A DNA stretch of 64,000 bases, taken from JBCBGF01 sp039193455. GTDB taxonomy: Bacteria > Pseudomonadota > Alphaproteobacteria > Rhodobacterales > Rhodobacteraceae. A program made the position numbers and the translations under genes. A model generated the notes under the pieces. It made no database searches. It saw nothing but the letters and a program-made list of their open reading frames with translations, and was not told where the DNA came from. Positions 18,816-25,999 of this stretch are shown here, piece after piece; within the stretch, counting starts at the first letter, position 1; each line of letters opens with the position of its first letter. Location: contig JBCCWO010000003.1 in assembly GCA_039193455.1 (NCBI GenBank), forward strand, positions 224,340 to 288,339, in the 5' to 3' direction.

Positions 18816-19283
18816 TCAGGCTTTATTGTCGCTGTGGTAGCTGGTGACCGGTACGTAGCCAACACTGGCCTCACCGCCCAAAAGGACTAGGCGCCCCACC
18901 TTCAGCCAAGCATGCGCAGCGATGGGCGCATCACCCGCCTTAGTATGGTCGCGTTTGAGCTTGGCTCCGAGAACCAGCGTGTTTTCCACGCCGCGGCGGT
19001 TCAGAATAACTTTACCGGCCATAGCCTGCATGAGGCAAGTGAAGCGCCCTCCAACCGTCCGGTTGATCGCATCGATTGCCCATCGAATGTCGCGCAGAAG
19101 CCGTGCGTCGTCATGGGTGAACTCAGTTACAAGATCGGCCGGGTGCGCCTCCCCGAGTTCGCCAGCATAGATGCGAAATTCCCGGAACTGAACCAACCAC
19201 CAGGCGCGCAGAAGCTCGCGGCATGCTTCAATCACCAGCTGTCGCCGGGCATGGGATTGCCTAAGGAAGGTCAAAGCACGCAT
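18816..19283 (-). CDS. Lasso-peptide biosynthesis B2 protein (transglutaminase-like leader peptidase)
   Basis: A 155-residue protein matching the lasso B2 family (Transglut_core3), the cysteine protease that removes the leader peptide. The catalytic Cys83 lies in FTCLMQAMAGKVILNRRG and His124 in AAHAWLKVGRLVLLGGE. In many homologues an Asp follows the His (HAWVEVDGR-like); here that position reads LKVGR, so the third triad residue is absent or displaced. The N-terminal 60 residues are helical. It is transcribed away from the B1-C-A genes, so regulation is from separate promoters in the 19284-19943 gap. B1 (19944) should supply leader recognition. Confidence 0.88.
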   Translation of the reverse strand: MRALTFLRQSHARRQLVIEACRELLRAWWLVQFREFRIYAGELGEAHPADLVTEFTHDDARLLRDIRWAIDAINRTVGGRFTCLMQAMAGKVILNRRGVENTLVLGAKLKRDHTKAGDAPIAAHAWLKVGRLVLLGGEASVGYVPVTSYHSDNKA

Positions 19284-19943
19284 AACGCTAGGGGCCTTTG
19301 TTGGTTCTCACGTGTTATAGCGCCTGGTCGGGCGACGGGGAAGTGGGCCCGAAATCGGTCGCGAGAACAACGTGTTTCGGTAGGAGCATGGCGCCTTTAA
19401 CGCCGCGGCCGCCCTGTTGGATCGCAGAGGTGCACGGACTGGACACCTCCCCTGCCCGCCTCTTCTTGCGGGTGATATCGCGCAGAAACCAAGTTACACT
19501 GCTTTTCTCCGCCTGCGCTGGCGCTTTGATCCTTATCGGGCGGCTGACCCCCTCAAGCCTTGGCCAGAGCCCGGTGCGCAACGCCAAGCGTATCGGCACG
19601 GTTGTGAACCACTGTACTGATGGGGATTTACAAGGCCGCTAAAGACTGTGTTCAAAGGTTCTTGCCTTGATTTCCGCAGCACAGAACTCACGTCAAGGAA
19701 CGGATGCGACCGCAGCAGGGATCTGTTTTGTAGTCTCGGCCGGAACCCGTTTTCATGCCTGTTTCTTGACCGCGAAGACATAGAGCGGAACTTCATTCTC
19801 GCGACTTCTTCCGCCTTGACGGGTCGCCCTGCACTGGCTAGCTCGCTAGAGGCTGGCTCCCGTGAGCCTTGTACAACTGCGTCGCCGTCATCTCGACATA
19901 GTCACCGTTTAGAGTGCGGCTGCTAACACACCTAGGGTAAGAC
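19284..19943. other. Divergent intergenic region between lasso B2 and B1
   Basis: About 660 bases separate the divergent B2 and B1 genes. I searched both strands for a second short precursor frame with a Thr-rich leader end and an acidic residue at core position 8 or 9 and found none. Both operon promoters should lie here. An 87-115 codon frame on each strand is open but looks like chance. Confidence 0.5.
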
Positions 19944-20225
19944 ATGCATGTTTCATTAAACGATTGCCTTACAGCGCGGGAAGACGTTTTCTCCACGCTG
20001 GTTGACGATGAACTCGTACTTTTCGACCCCCGGAAAGGCTCGTATTTCGGCGCTGGCTTGGTTGGGGCCGCGATTTGGCGAAAGCTAACCGCCGACAAAT
20101 CAGTCGAAGAAATTTGCGTTGAATTGACTGAAGTTTTTTCGGTGGATGAAGCAACGTGCAAACATGATGTTCTGGCGTTCCTCAATGAAGCTTATAAGCG
20201 TGGGCTAGTAGTCTTTTGCAGATGA
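19944..20225 (+). CDS. Lasso-peptide B1 protein (PqqD-like RiPP recognition element)
   Basis: A 93-residue stand-alone PqqD-like domain. The pattern LVDDELVLFDPRKGSYFGAG then a helical part with AAIWRKLT and VEEICVELTEVFSVDEATC is that of RiPP recognition elements, winged-helix domains that bind the precursor leader and deliver it to B2 and C. The gene is first of a plus-strand B1-C-A order; 71 bases separate it from C. It is the split form of the McjB protein. Confidence 0.9.
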   Translation: MHVSLNDCLTAREDVFSTLVDDELVLFDPRKGSYFGAGLVGAAIWRKLTADKSVEEICVELTEVFSVDEATCKHDVLAFLNEAYKRGLVVFCR

Positions 20226-20296
20226 GCCTCAACACCAAGATGACGACATTCACTAACCAAAAATAGTAGTTTTCTTCGGCTCATTGGACGAACAGA

Positions 20297-22171
20297 ATGG
20301 TGGTTTTCATAGGTGCGGTAAGCTTCGACGGGAGTCCTCTGAACACTTCGAAACACCATGAAACGATTGATGCGCTGCGTGTTGATGACGGCTTTGCAAA
20401 AAGGTCGATTGGAGATGGCCGCTGTTCCATTGTGGGACGCCTGCGACATCGCCTCGATGAACCGCGATGTGTGTTCGAGAAGTATGGCCCCTTTGTGATT
20501 GCTGGATCGGTACGACTGAACAATCGTGTAGATCTGTTTTCTTCGCTTGGGGAGGTTGCCAGTGACGAAACGTCGGACGGCCCACTCGTGGCACGTGCGT
20601 TTGCAAAGTGGGGGCCTGATTGTGCAAGGCGGCTTTATGGCGAATATGGATTTGTAGTATGGGACAGCGTAAACCGAAAACTATTCCTTGTTTCCGACCA
20701 TATCCGGTCCGTACGTCTCTTCGCTCTAAGAGAACGGGATCGAGTACTATTTTCCAACAACCTAGAGGGTCTGACGCACGCTGCCAGCGTAGTCCCCAAG
20801 GTTTCATTGGAAGTTGTCGCCGACTTCCTCGCACGGCCGACACTGCCAGCGCGGCATACCTATTTTGCCGACATCGTTTCGGCGCAACCCGGCGGGTATA
20901 CGGAGATTTCGGCACGGGCCGAACGGGAAAGTGTCTGGTGGCATCCACTTGACATTTTAGGAGCTGCCGGCACGGTCGCCAAGGAATGCGAGGCCGCCTT
21001 TTCGCATCACGCGATGACAGCCGTTGCGAATTGTACAGGGGACGATGCGGTCTACGGCTCGCACCTCACCGGCGGAATAGACTCCGGCGCGGTGTCGCTG
21101 CTGGCGAGTGAGCTTCTTGAAGAAAGAGGTCGCAAGTTAGAGGCTTTGTTCTCGTGGACACCACCGGTTTCAGACGAGAATCCGCATCTGGGGCGGGCGG
21201 ATGAGCGAAACTTCCTCGAGGCATTTTCAACTGAACACGACTGCAAGCTCGTGCTTGGCAACACAAGCGTGGACGACTACCAGGCTTTTTTGAGGCTGCC
21301 ATTTGAGCTGCTGGGCACGGCAGATGTTGTGGACGAGTTGGCCACGATCCGCCAAGCAAAGCGCGAGGGTGTCGAGGTGATACTTTCGGGTTGGGGTGGC
21401 GACGAAGCTTTCTCGGCACACGGTTTCGGTTATCTGCCGTGGGTGCTAGGTCAAGGTCGCCTGTTGGACGTTGCGCGCGCAACACGCCAATTCCACCGAA
21501 CAAGGCATCCTGCCGCGTTGCTGGGTCAAATATGGAAAAGCAGCGTTGTCCAATACATGCCCGACGGCCTTTATCGACGACTTTCAGGCATGAAAGATGC
21601 GTTCGCGAACAATTGCTATCGTTCGAATTGGCTCGACGGATACGCAAAGTGCGATAAACAGTTGAAACTGGCCACGCGTGTTGATCCGCATCCGCATAAG
21701 TATTCGCTTAGGCTCTTTTCTACAGCGTATCCCGCTGATCGCGTGGAAACATGGCGAAATTGGTCGGCAGACTACGGCCTGCAATACCGGTACCCGTTGC
21801 TAGATCGCGCACTTCTGGAGTTCATGTTCTCGGTGCCGCCTGACATCGCCTTCGGTCGGGGCGCGCGAAATCTGGCAGGACGGCACTTCGTGCCAAAACT
21901 GCCACAGGGAATTGGAAAACGGGACGCCGCGAACGAAGCGAGACGAGCTCGAACTCGCGAACAATGCTGGGAGCGTCTACGAGGCGATGTGCAATCAGGC
22001 CTATTCGACGCGCCCTGTGACTACGTGGATACAAGTCGGCTCAAGCAAGCCATCATGCAGTGCCCAAAGCAACACGACGTCTCGGCTGCGGTACACTTTG
22101 CGGAGTTGACCGGTGCTGTTAGGGGTTTCTTTCTGTACCAGCGGTCGAAGGGGTACGATACTTCGGATTAG
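20297..22171 (+). CDS. Lasso-peptide macrolactam synthetase C (asparagine-synthetase-like)
   Basis: A 624-residue homologue of McjC-type enzymes, which adenylate the side-chain carboxylate at core position 7, 8 or 9 and join it to the N-terminal amine to close the lasso ring. The N-terminal Ntn-like domain lacks the catalytic Cys of true glutamine-dependent synthetases (it begins MVVFIGAVSF). The ATP-pyrophosphatase loop is at residues 258-264 (TGGIDSG, with Thr for the usual Ser), followed by SGWGGDEAF at about residue 365. The acidic C-terminal part has YRYPLLDRALLEFMFSVP. Operon order is B1-C-A on plus. A Thr in the P-loop motif is tolerated in some relatives. Confidence 0.92.
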   Translation: MVVFIGAVSFDGSPLNTSKHHETIDALRVDDGFAKRSIGDGRCSIVGRLRHRLDEPRCVFEKYGPFVIAGSVRLNNRVDLFSSLGEVASDETSDGPLVARAFAKWGPDCARRLYGEYGFVVWDSVNRKLFLVSDHIRSVRLFALRERDRVLFSNNLEGLTHAASVVPKVSLEVVADFLARPTLPARHTYFADIVSAQPGGYTEISARAERESVWWHPLDILGAAGTVAKECEAAFSHHAMTAVANCTGDDAVYGSHLTGGIDSGAVSLLASELLEERGRKLEALFSWTPPVSDENPHLGRADERNFLEAFSTEHDCKLVLGNTSVDDYQAFLRLPFELLGTADVVDELATIRQAKREGVEVILSGWGGDEAFSAHGFGYLPWVLGQGRLLDVARATRQFHRTRHPAALLGQIWKSSVVQYMPDGLYRRLSGMKDAFANNCYRSNWLDGYAKCDKQLKLATRVDPHPHKYSLRLFSTAYPADRVETWRNWSADYGLQYRYPLLDRALLEFMFSVPPDIAFGRGARNLAGRHFVPKLPQGIGKRDAANEARRARTREQCWERLRGDVQSGLFDAPCDYVDTSRLKQAIMQCPKQHDVSAAVHFAELTGAVRGFFLYQRSKGYDTSD

Positions 22172-22207
22172 CCGAATCCGAGGACAATTTGTTTCACATT
22201 TGGAAAC

Positions 22208-22236
22208 TTGACCCACGTATGGAGGTGGTTTAAATG
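22208..22236 (+). promoter_or_regulatory. Candidate promoter of the lasso precursor gene
   Basis: TTGACC (22208-22213) and TAAATG (22231-22236) are separated by 17 bases, a reasonable sigma-70-type arrangement about 30 bases upstream of the precursor ATG. The 93-base gap after C would otherwise be unexplained. Prediction only. Confidence 0.4.
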
Positions 22237-22264
22237 ATCGTTGAAGGTTTGTGTGGAGAACATT

Positions 22265-22414
22265 ATGCATAATGCTGAATGTAAAGCTGTTTGGGAAAAA
22301 CCAGAGCTTGTTGCCATTGACGTGACAGAGACGCGCGAGGGCATCCCATTTGATGCGCCAGAAGGTACTGTTTTTTCGAACCCAAACTTTGGCGACCTTG
22401 TGACGGGGTCGTGA
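22265..22414 (+). CDS. Lasso-peptide precursor A (49 residues, C-terminal serine)
   Basis: A short gene encoding 49 residues. A GGAG six bases upstream supports the start. The leader has Trp10-x-x-Pro13-x-Leu15, resembling the aromatic-xxP-x-L motif bound by RiPP recognition elements, then DVTETRE, ending in a Thr-rich region. In lasso leaders Thr sits at -2; here Thr23 would put Glu25 at core position 1 and Glu33 at position 9, closing a 9-residue ring; alternatively Gly26 starts the core, with Glu33 at position 8. The tail is TVFSNPNFGDLVTGS and ends in Ser49. In kinase-containing clusters (paeninodin-type) the C-terminal Ser is phosphorylated, and here the HPr-kinase-like gene begins just beyond the terminator. 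The frame was too short for simple gene calling. Confidence 0.82.
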   Translation: MHNAECKAVWEKPELVAIDVTETREGIPFDAPEGTVFSNPNFGDLVTGS

Positions 22415-22445
22415 GCGAGCGGGCTTGCTCCGCAAGGCAAAAATG

Positions 22446-22470
22446 GGGTCTTCTCTGAAGGCCCTTTTTT
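22446..22470 (+). terminator. Rho-independent terminator after precursor A
   Basis: GGGTCTTC (22446-22453) pairs with GAAGGCCC (22457-22464) across a 3-base loop, with one G-U pair, and six T follow (22465-22470). A second hairpin, GAGCGAGC/GCTTGCTC, lies at 22413-22430 directly after the stop. The terminator touches the stop codon of the convergent kinase gene; the reverse strand also has a T-rich tail, so it may work in both directions. Confidence 0.8.
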
Positions 22471-23363
22471 CATTTTTGGATGATGTTGCTCACCAGCTCG
22501 ACGGCTGAAGGTGATGACCAAGTTCGTTCAAAACGAAAGACTTTGATTGTTCTTGAAATTACCGCTGCCAAACTAGCAGCCTCTGCTCTACTGCCGAATA
22601 AATCAAAAAGTTGCGGACGATAGAACGCACTATGAACTAGGCTGAAGGCAATTGCTCCCGTGAGCGGCACCAGAGCTGCATCAACACTTACGGACAATCC
22701 GAACAGCGCGTGAAGACGGCGCGATCCTGTTGATTCCTCAACTTTGAGGGGCAACTTGTACTTGTCGCGGCCCGTATGATCCTTGACGAGTCCTTCCTCC
22801 GAGAAGCCAAATCTGTGCAGCGCATCGCTGCAGAGCTTAATACGTGCGGCGCCCGGCTCCAGATGCGGAACACCGTCCACCATCGACACTGCAGCAACAT
22901 CATCACAAAAAATCGGACAGCCCGTCTGTTGGTGGAGTTCCGAAACTATAGTGGATTTGCCTGCTCCTGTTGGACCACAAAAAGCCACCAATCCTTGGCG
23001 TGTTTCAACTGCTCCGACATGTAGCGAAAACACACCACGTTGTTGCAATAGTATCCCGAAGACAGAGCCGAAAAGATAGGTTTCGAGCGTATCCGGTAGG
23101 CAGCCAGAGCATCTTGAAATAACGATACTCTTGCCATTGGAAATCAGGAAATCAGCGACGGCCTTGACCCGAAGCAGCACGTGCTCTGCGTTCTTTTCAA
23201 AAACCTCACCGAAAATGGTTGCATCAGCCAAACTATCGGGCACGGTCCCATCTTTTATAGTAACATCGTACGGGGTGTCTGAGGCGGAAGTGTACAACCG
23301 CGAGACATCACGCAGCTCGAATTCACATTGAACCGTCAATCCAAAAGCTGTGTAGATCACCAA
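22470..23363 (-). CDS. HPr-kinase-like lasso-peptide kinase (K)
   Basis: A 297-residue protein (TTG start at 23363; GTG at 23360 is also possible and overlaps the upstream stop as GTGA). It carries a Walker A motif GPTGAGKST at residues 130-138, preceded by LHVGAV with His115, and CDDVAAV at about 153, which is the HPr-kinase C-terminal domain plan. Lasso-cluster members (PadeK/ThcoK type) phosphorylate the hydroxyl of the C-terminal Ser of the precursor. The adjacent precursor ends in Ser, which fits. It is convergent with A and lies downstream of a broken reading frame (23357-23635). Confidence 0.85.
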   Translation of the reverse strand: MVIYTAFGLTVQCEFELRDVSRLYTSASDTPYDVTIKDGTVPDSLADATIFGEVFEKNAEHVLLRVKAVADFLISNGKSIVISRCSGCLPDTLETYLFGSVFGILLQQRGVFSLHVGAVETRQGLVAFCGPTGAGKSTIVSELHQQTGCPIFCDDVAAVSMVDGVPHLEPGAARIKLCSDALHRFGFSEEGLVKDHTGRDKYKLPLKVEESTGSRRLHALFGLSVSVDAALVPLTGAIAFSLVHSAFYRPQLFDLFGSRAEAASLAAVISRTIKVFRFERTWSSPSAVELVSNIIQK

Positions 23364-23635
23364 TCGGTCTCCGTAGATTGTTGGTTGTCTTCAATTCTAG
23401 CCACTAGATCGGAGGGCGGCCATGTCCCACCAATGGCACCGCTCCAGTTCGCACGGGTCTCAGTTCCCAAATCCCACACAACCAGTCCGTCTTGAATGCC
23501 GATCTCGTTATTCAGCCATTTCTGGTCCACAAACTAGACCGAGATGGCCGGGTTGCTATCCGCTTCGTGCATATGCGCTTGAGCTGGCCTTACTCGACGC
23601 ACACCAGGGAAGGGAACAGTCCAGCAATCGTATGG
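23357..23635 (-). pseudogene. Interrupted reading frame upstream of the kinase
   Basis: A minus-strand frame ends TGA at 23357-23359 and overlaps the kinase start as GTGA. The last 58 codons look coding (for example VVWDLGTETRANWSG and GGTWPPSDLVARIED), but an in-frame TAG at 23534-23536 separates them from about 33 more codons that continue in the same frame to a TGA at 23636-23638. No product family is recognised; the coupling to the kinase suggests an accessory lasso gene that has been broken or whose stop is a sequence error. Coordinates of the lost part are uncertain. Confidence 0.5.
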
Positions 23636-23707
23636 TCAAAGGCCCTTTCGCTCTCTCCACAAGTCCTGACCCAGAACCTTTTTATCTATACCCAGTAGCA
23701 TAGGAGA

Positions 23708-25528
23708 TTACCGGAAATAGGACGCTTGGCGTCCGAAAAGCTCGGAATACTGTCCGCCTTGTTCAACCAAATCATCATGCGTCCCGTGCTCTACGATCCG
23801 CCCCTTCTCCAGGACGTAAGTGTAGTCGACGTGTCGAATGGTCGAGACGCGGTGGCTAATGATAAGCGCACCGCGATTACTGATCCTGTCACGCAGCGTG
23901 TCAAAGAGTTCCATTTCAGCGACTGGGTCCACTGAGCTCGTCGGTTCGTCCATGACTATGAAGCGCGAACTTGGTAGAAACGCGCGCGACAGTGCCACGC
24001 GCTGCCATTGTCCGATCGATAATTCGCGGCCTTCGTCGAACACTCGCGACAATGGAGTATCATAGCCCATAGGAAGATCGGTCAGGAACGGCGCTGCCCC
24101 CGCTCTTTCAGCAGCATCCGCAATTTGGGCAGGATCGAGCGGGCGCTCGGCATCTCCGTACCAGATGTTTTCAGACACGGTCGCAGCATACTTGGCGAAA
24201 TCCTGAAAAATCACACTGAAAAGTCGCCTATAGGCAATGGGATCGAACTCGCGTACATCAATCCCGTCAAGGCAAACCCGGCCACTATCAGGATCGTAAA
24301 GGCGAGTTAGGAGCTTAATCAGCGTCGTCTTGCTAGACCCGTTCTCGCCGACCAGTGCGACCAACTTGCCGGCAGGCATGGTGAAGTCGACGCCCTCCAG
24401 AGCGTTTTCTTCAGTGTCCGGATAGCGGAAAGACACATTCTCGAATTGCAAACCCCGCGCCAAGGTCTCGGGGATTTCCCTAGGAGCCGCAGGCGGCCGG
24501 ATCGTCTGCTCCACCTCAAGAAAGGAAAAGAGCTGACCAAGGTAGAGTTGGTCCTCATAAAGACGCGACAGCGACGCGACCACTTCTCGGCCGCTCTGCT
24601 CGGCCCGCCTAAAGAGCAGCACAAAAAGGACTAAGTCACCCAGTGTAAATGCGCTCGCTATCGCCTGAAAGAGCAGGAAGGCTATCGATCCGACGAAAAC
24701 AGCAACGCCAGCAATGGCGACCCCGATCTCGGCAACTGCGCGCGAGCGCTCGATACGCAAGACTTCGTCGCGGATTTTCCGACGAAGGTCGGAATACCTT
24801 TCTAAGAAATGCGTGCCAAGATCGTGAAGCCGGAGTTCTTTTGCATGTTGGTCAGAGGTTAAAAGCCAGTCGAAATATGCAGCGCGTCGTTCGAGTTGAA
24901 CACGCCTGCGCTGCCAGTCATAGCTCTGCCGAGTGAAGAACATGCGCACGGCGAGCGCTGCCAAGACCGCGATGAGTAGCAGCGGCAGCAATCGCCACTC
25001 GATGCCTAGGAGCATCCCGGAGATCGCTAGCAGGAACGCGAAGCCCTTGCCAAGCATAAGCAGCCCAGAGACCATTTGAGCAGGCCGCTGGGCCCCTGCC
25101 TGCCGCGCTCTCTGAAGCGAGTCGAAGTAAGCTGGGCTCTCATAAAATCCGAGATCGACCTGAATAGCCCGGTCGTGAATCTCTCGGTCAATATAGTCGG
25201 CAACGAGCATGCCCTGGCGAGTACGGAGAAAAGTCCCATAGGCCTGCAAAACGAATGCTGCCAGAGTGGAGAGCCCGGCAAGCCCAAGGATTAGGAATAC
25301 TTCGCCGGTCGCGTCCGAAACGTTTGCCCTGGAGGAAAGCGTATCGATCAGCACCTTGATGAGCCAAAGGCCGAGAATGGAGAACACTACTTCGGCGATC
25401 GTAATCGCGCCGACAATTAGGCTAAGTCTGCCGCTCGAATAATGCAGCAGCCGGAGCACCTGCCTCCAGAGCCCGAGCATCCCTCTTTCCGTGAATAACC
25501 TACCTCCTTTTCCGATGGCGGTCGGCAT
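23708..25528 (-). CDS. Lasso-peptide ABC exporter (D), half-transporter
   Basis: A 606-residue protein with about six N-terminal membrane segments and a C-terminal nucleotide-binding domain, the size and form of exporters that pump out mature lasso peptide. The signature LSIGQ and Walker B FIVMDEPTSSVD are intact. The Walker A reads GENGSSKTT: the Gly that precedes Lys in GxxxxGK[ST] is Ser here (AGC at 24332-24334 on the plus strand). That could weaken ATPase activity or reflect a tolerated variant. The ATG at 25528 is preferred to a TTG 7 codons upstream. It is followed by the broken frame and kinase on the same strand. Confidence 0.9.
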   Translation of the reverse strand: MPTAIGKGGRLFTERGMLGLWRQVLRLLHYSSGRLSLIVGAITIAEVVFSILGLWLIKVLIDTLSSRANVSDATGEVFLILGLAGLSTLAAFVLQAYGTFLRTRQGMLVADYIDREIHDRAIQVDLGFYESPAYFDSLQRARQAGAQRPAQMVSGLLMLGKGFAFLLAISGMLLGIEWRLLPLLLIAVLAALAVRMFFTRQSYDWQRRRVQLERRAAYFDWLLTSDQHAKELRLHDLGTHFLERYSDLRRKIRDEVLRIERSRAVAEIGVAIAGVAVFVGSIAFLLFQAIASAFTLGDLVLFVLLFRRAEQSGREVVASLSRLYEDQLYLGQLFSFLEVEQTIRPPAAPREIPETLARGLQFENVSFRYPDTEENALEGVDFTMPAGKLVALVGENGSSKTTLIKLLTRLYDPDSGRVCLDGIDVREFDPIAYRRLFSVIFQDFAKYAATVSENIWYGDAERPLDPAQIADAAERAGAAPFLTDLPMGYDTPLSRVFDEGRELSIGQWQRVALSRAFLPSSRFIVMDEPTSSVDPVAEMELFDTLRDRISNRGALIISHRVSTIRHVDYTYVLEKGRIVEHGTHDDLVEQGGQYSELFGRQASYFR

Positions 25529-25999
25529 TATGTCACCCAATCTCCCCAAGATTCAGTAGTTTCCTTCGTTTCGACAACCTGACCGCCTCCTGTTGCACCC
25601 ACTCAGTGATGCTACGTGCGACCGGCACCAGGGTGGCAAGACACGAAGACGCAAGGGGCCACCAAGTGGTCTGCGAGATGGCGCGCTACGGTTTCAGGCA
25701 TTCGAGAAGAGCACAAATTACAAAAAAAAAGAGCTTGCTGCCAAGGTCCGGTCAGAAATGAAAACCTCTTCAATGAGGCCATGCGAAGGGCCCGTACCTG
25801 GCAGATGCCGCCCTATTGACGCAGTCGAAGGGTTGCGCGCAGCTTTTTCGAGACAGGTCCATTCGCAAAACTCTCATCCCTCAAACGCATGGACCGGTCC
25901 AGCTCCGCGCGGTACTCACCAGGGGCTCCGACACAGGCTCTTGCTGGCACTCCGTGTGGACTGTTCACGAAGGCTGCATCCCCAAAAGTACCGATCCCG
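25529..25999. other. Intergenic region between ABC exporter and nucleotidyltransferase genes
   Basis: About 470 bases on the minus-strand operon path with no persuasive gene. A frame covering 25813-26292 is opposite or out of phase with the nucleotidyltransferase gene and is judged a shadow. A poly-A tract (25720s) stands out. A second precursor was looked for and not seen. Confidence 0.5.

Noticed and set aside
19284..19943. Search for a second lasso precursor in the B2-B1 gap
   Set aside because: No frame of 30-60 codons with a good ribosome site and a plausible leader-core boundary was found on either strand.
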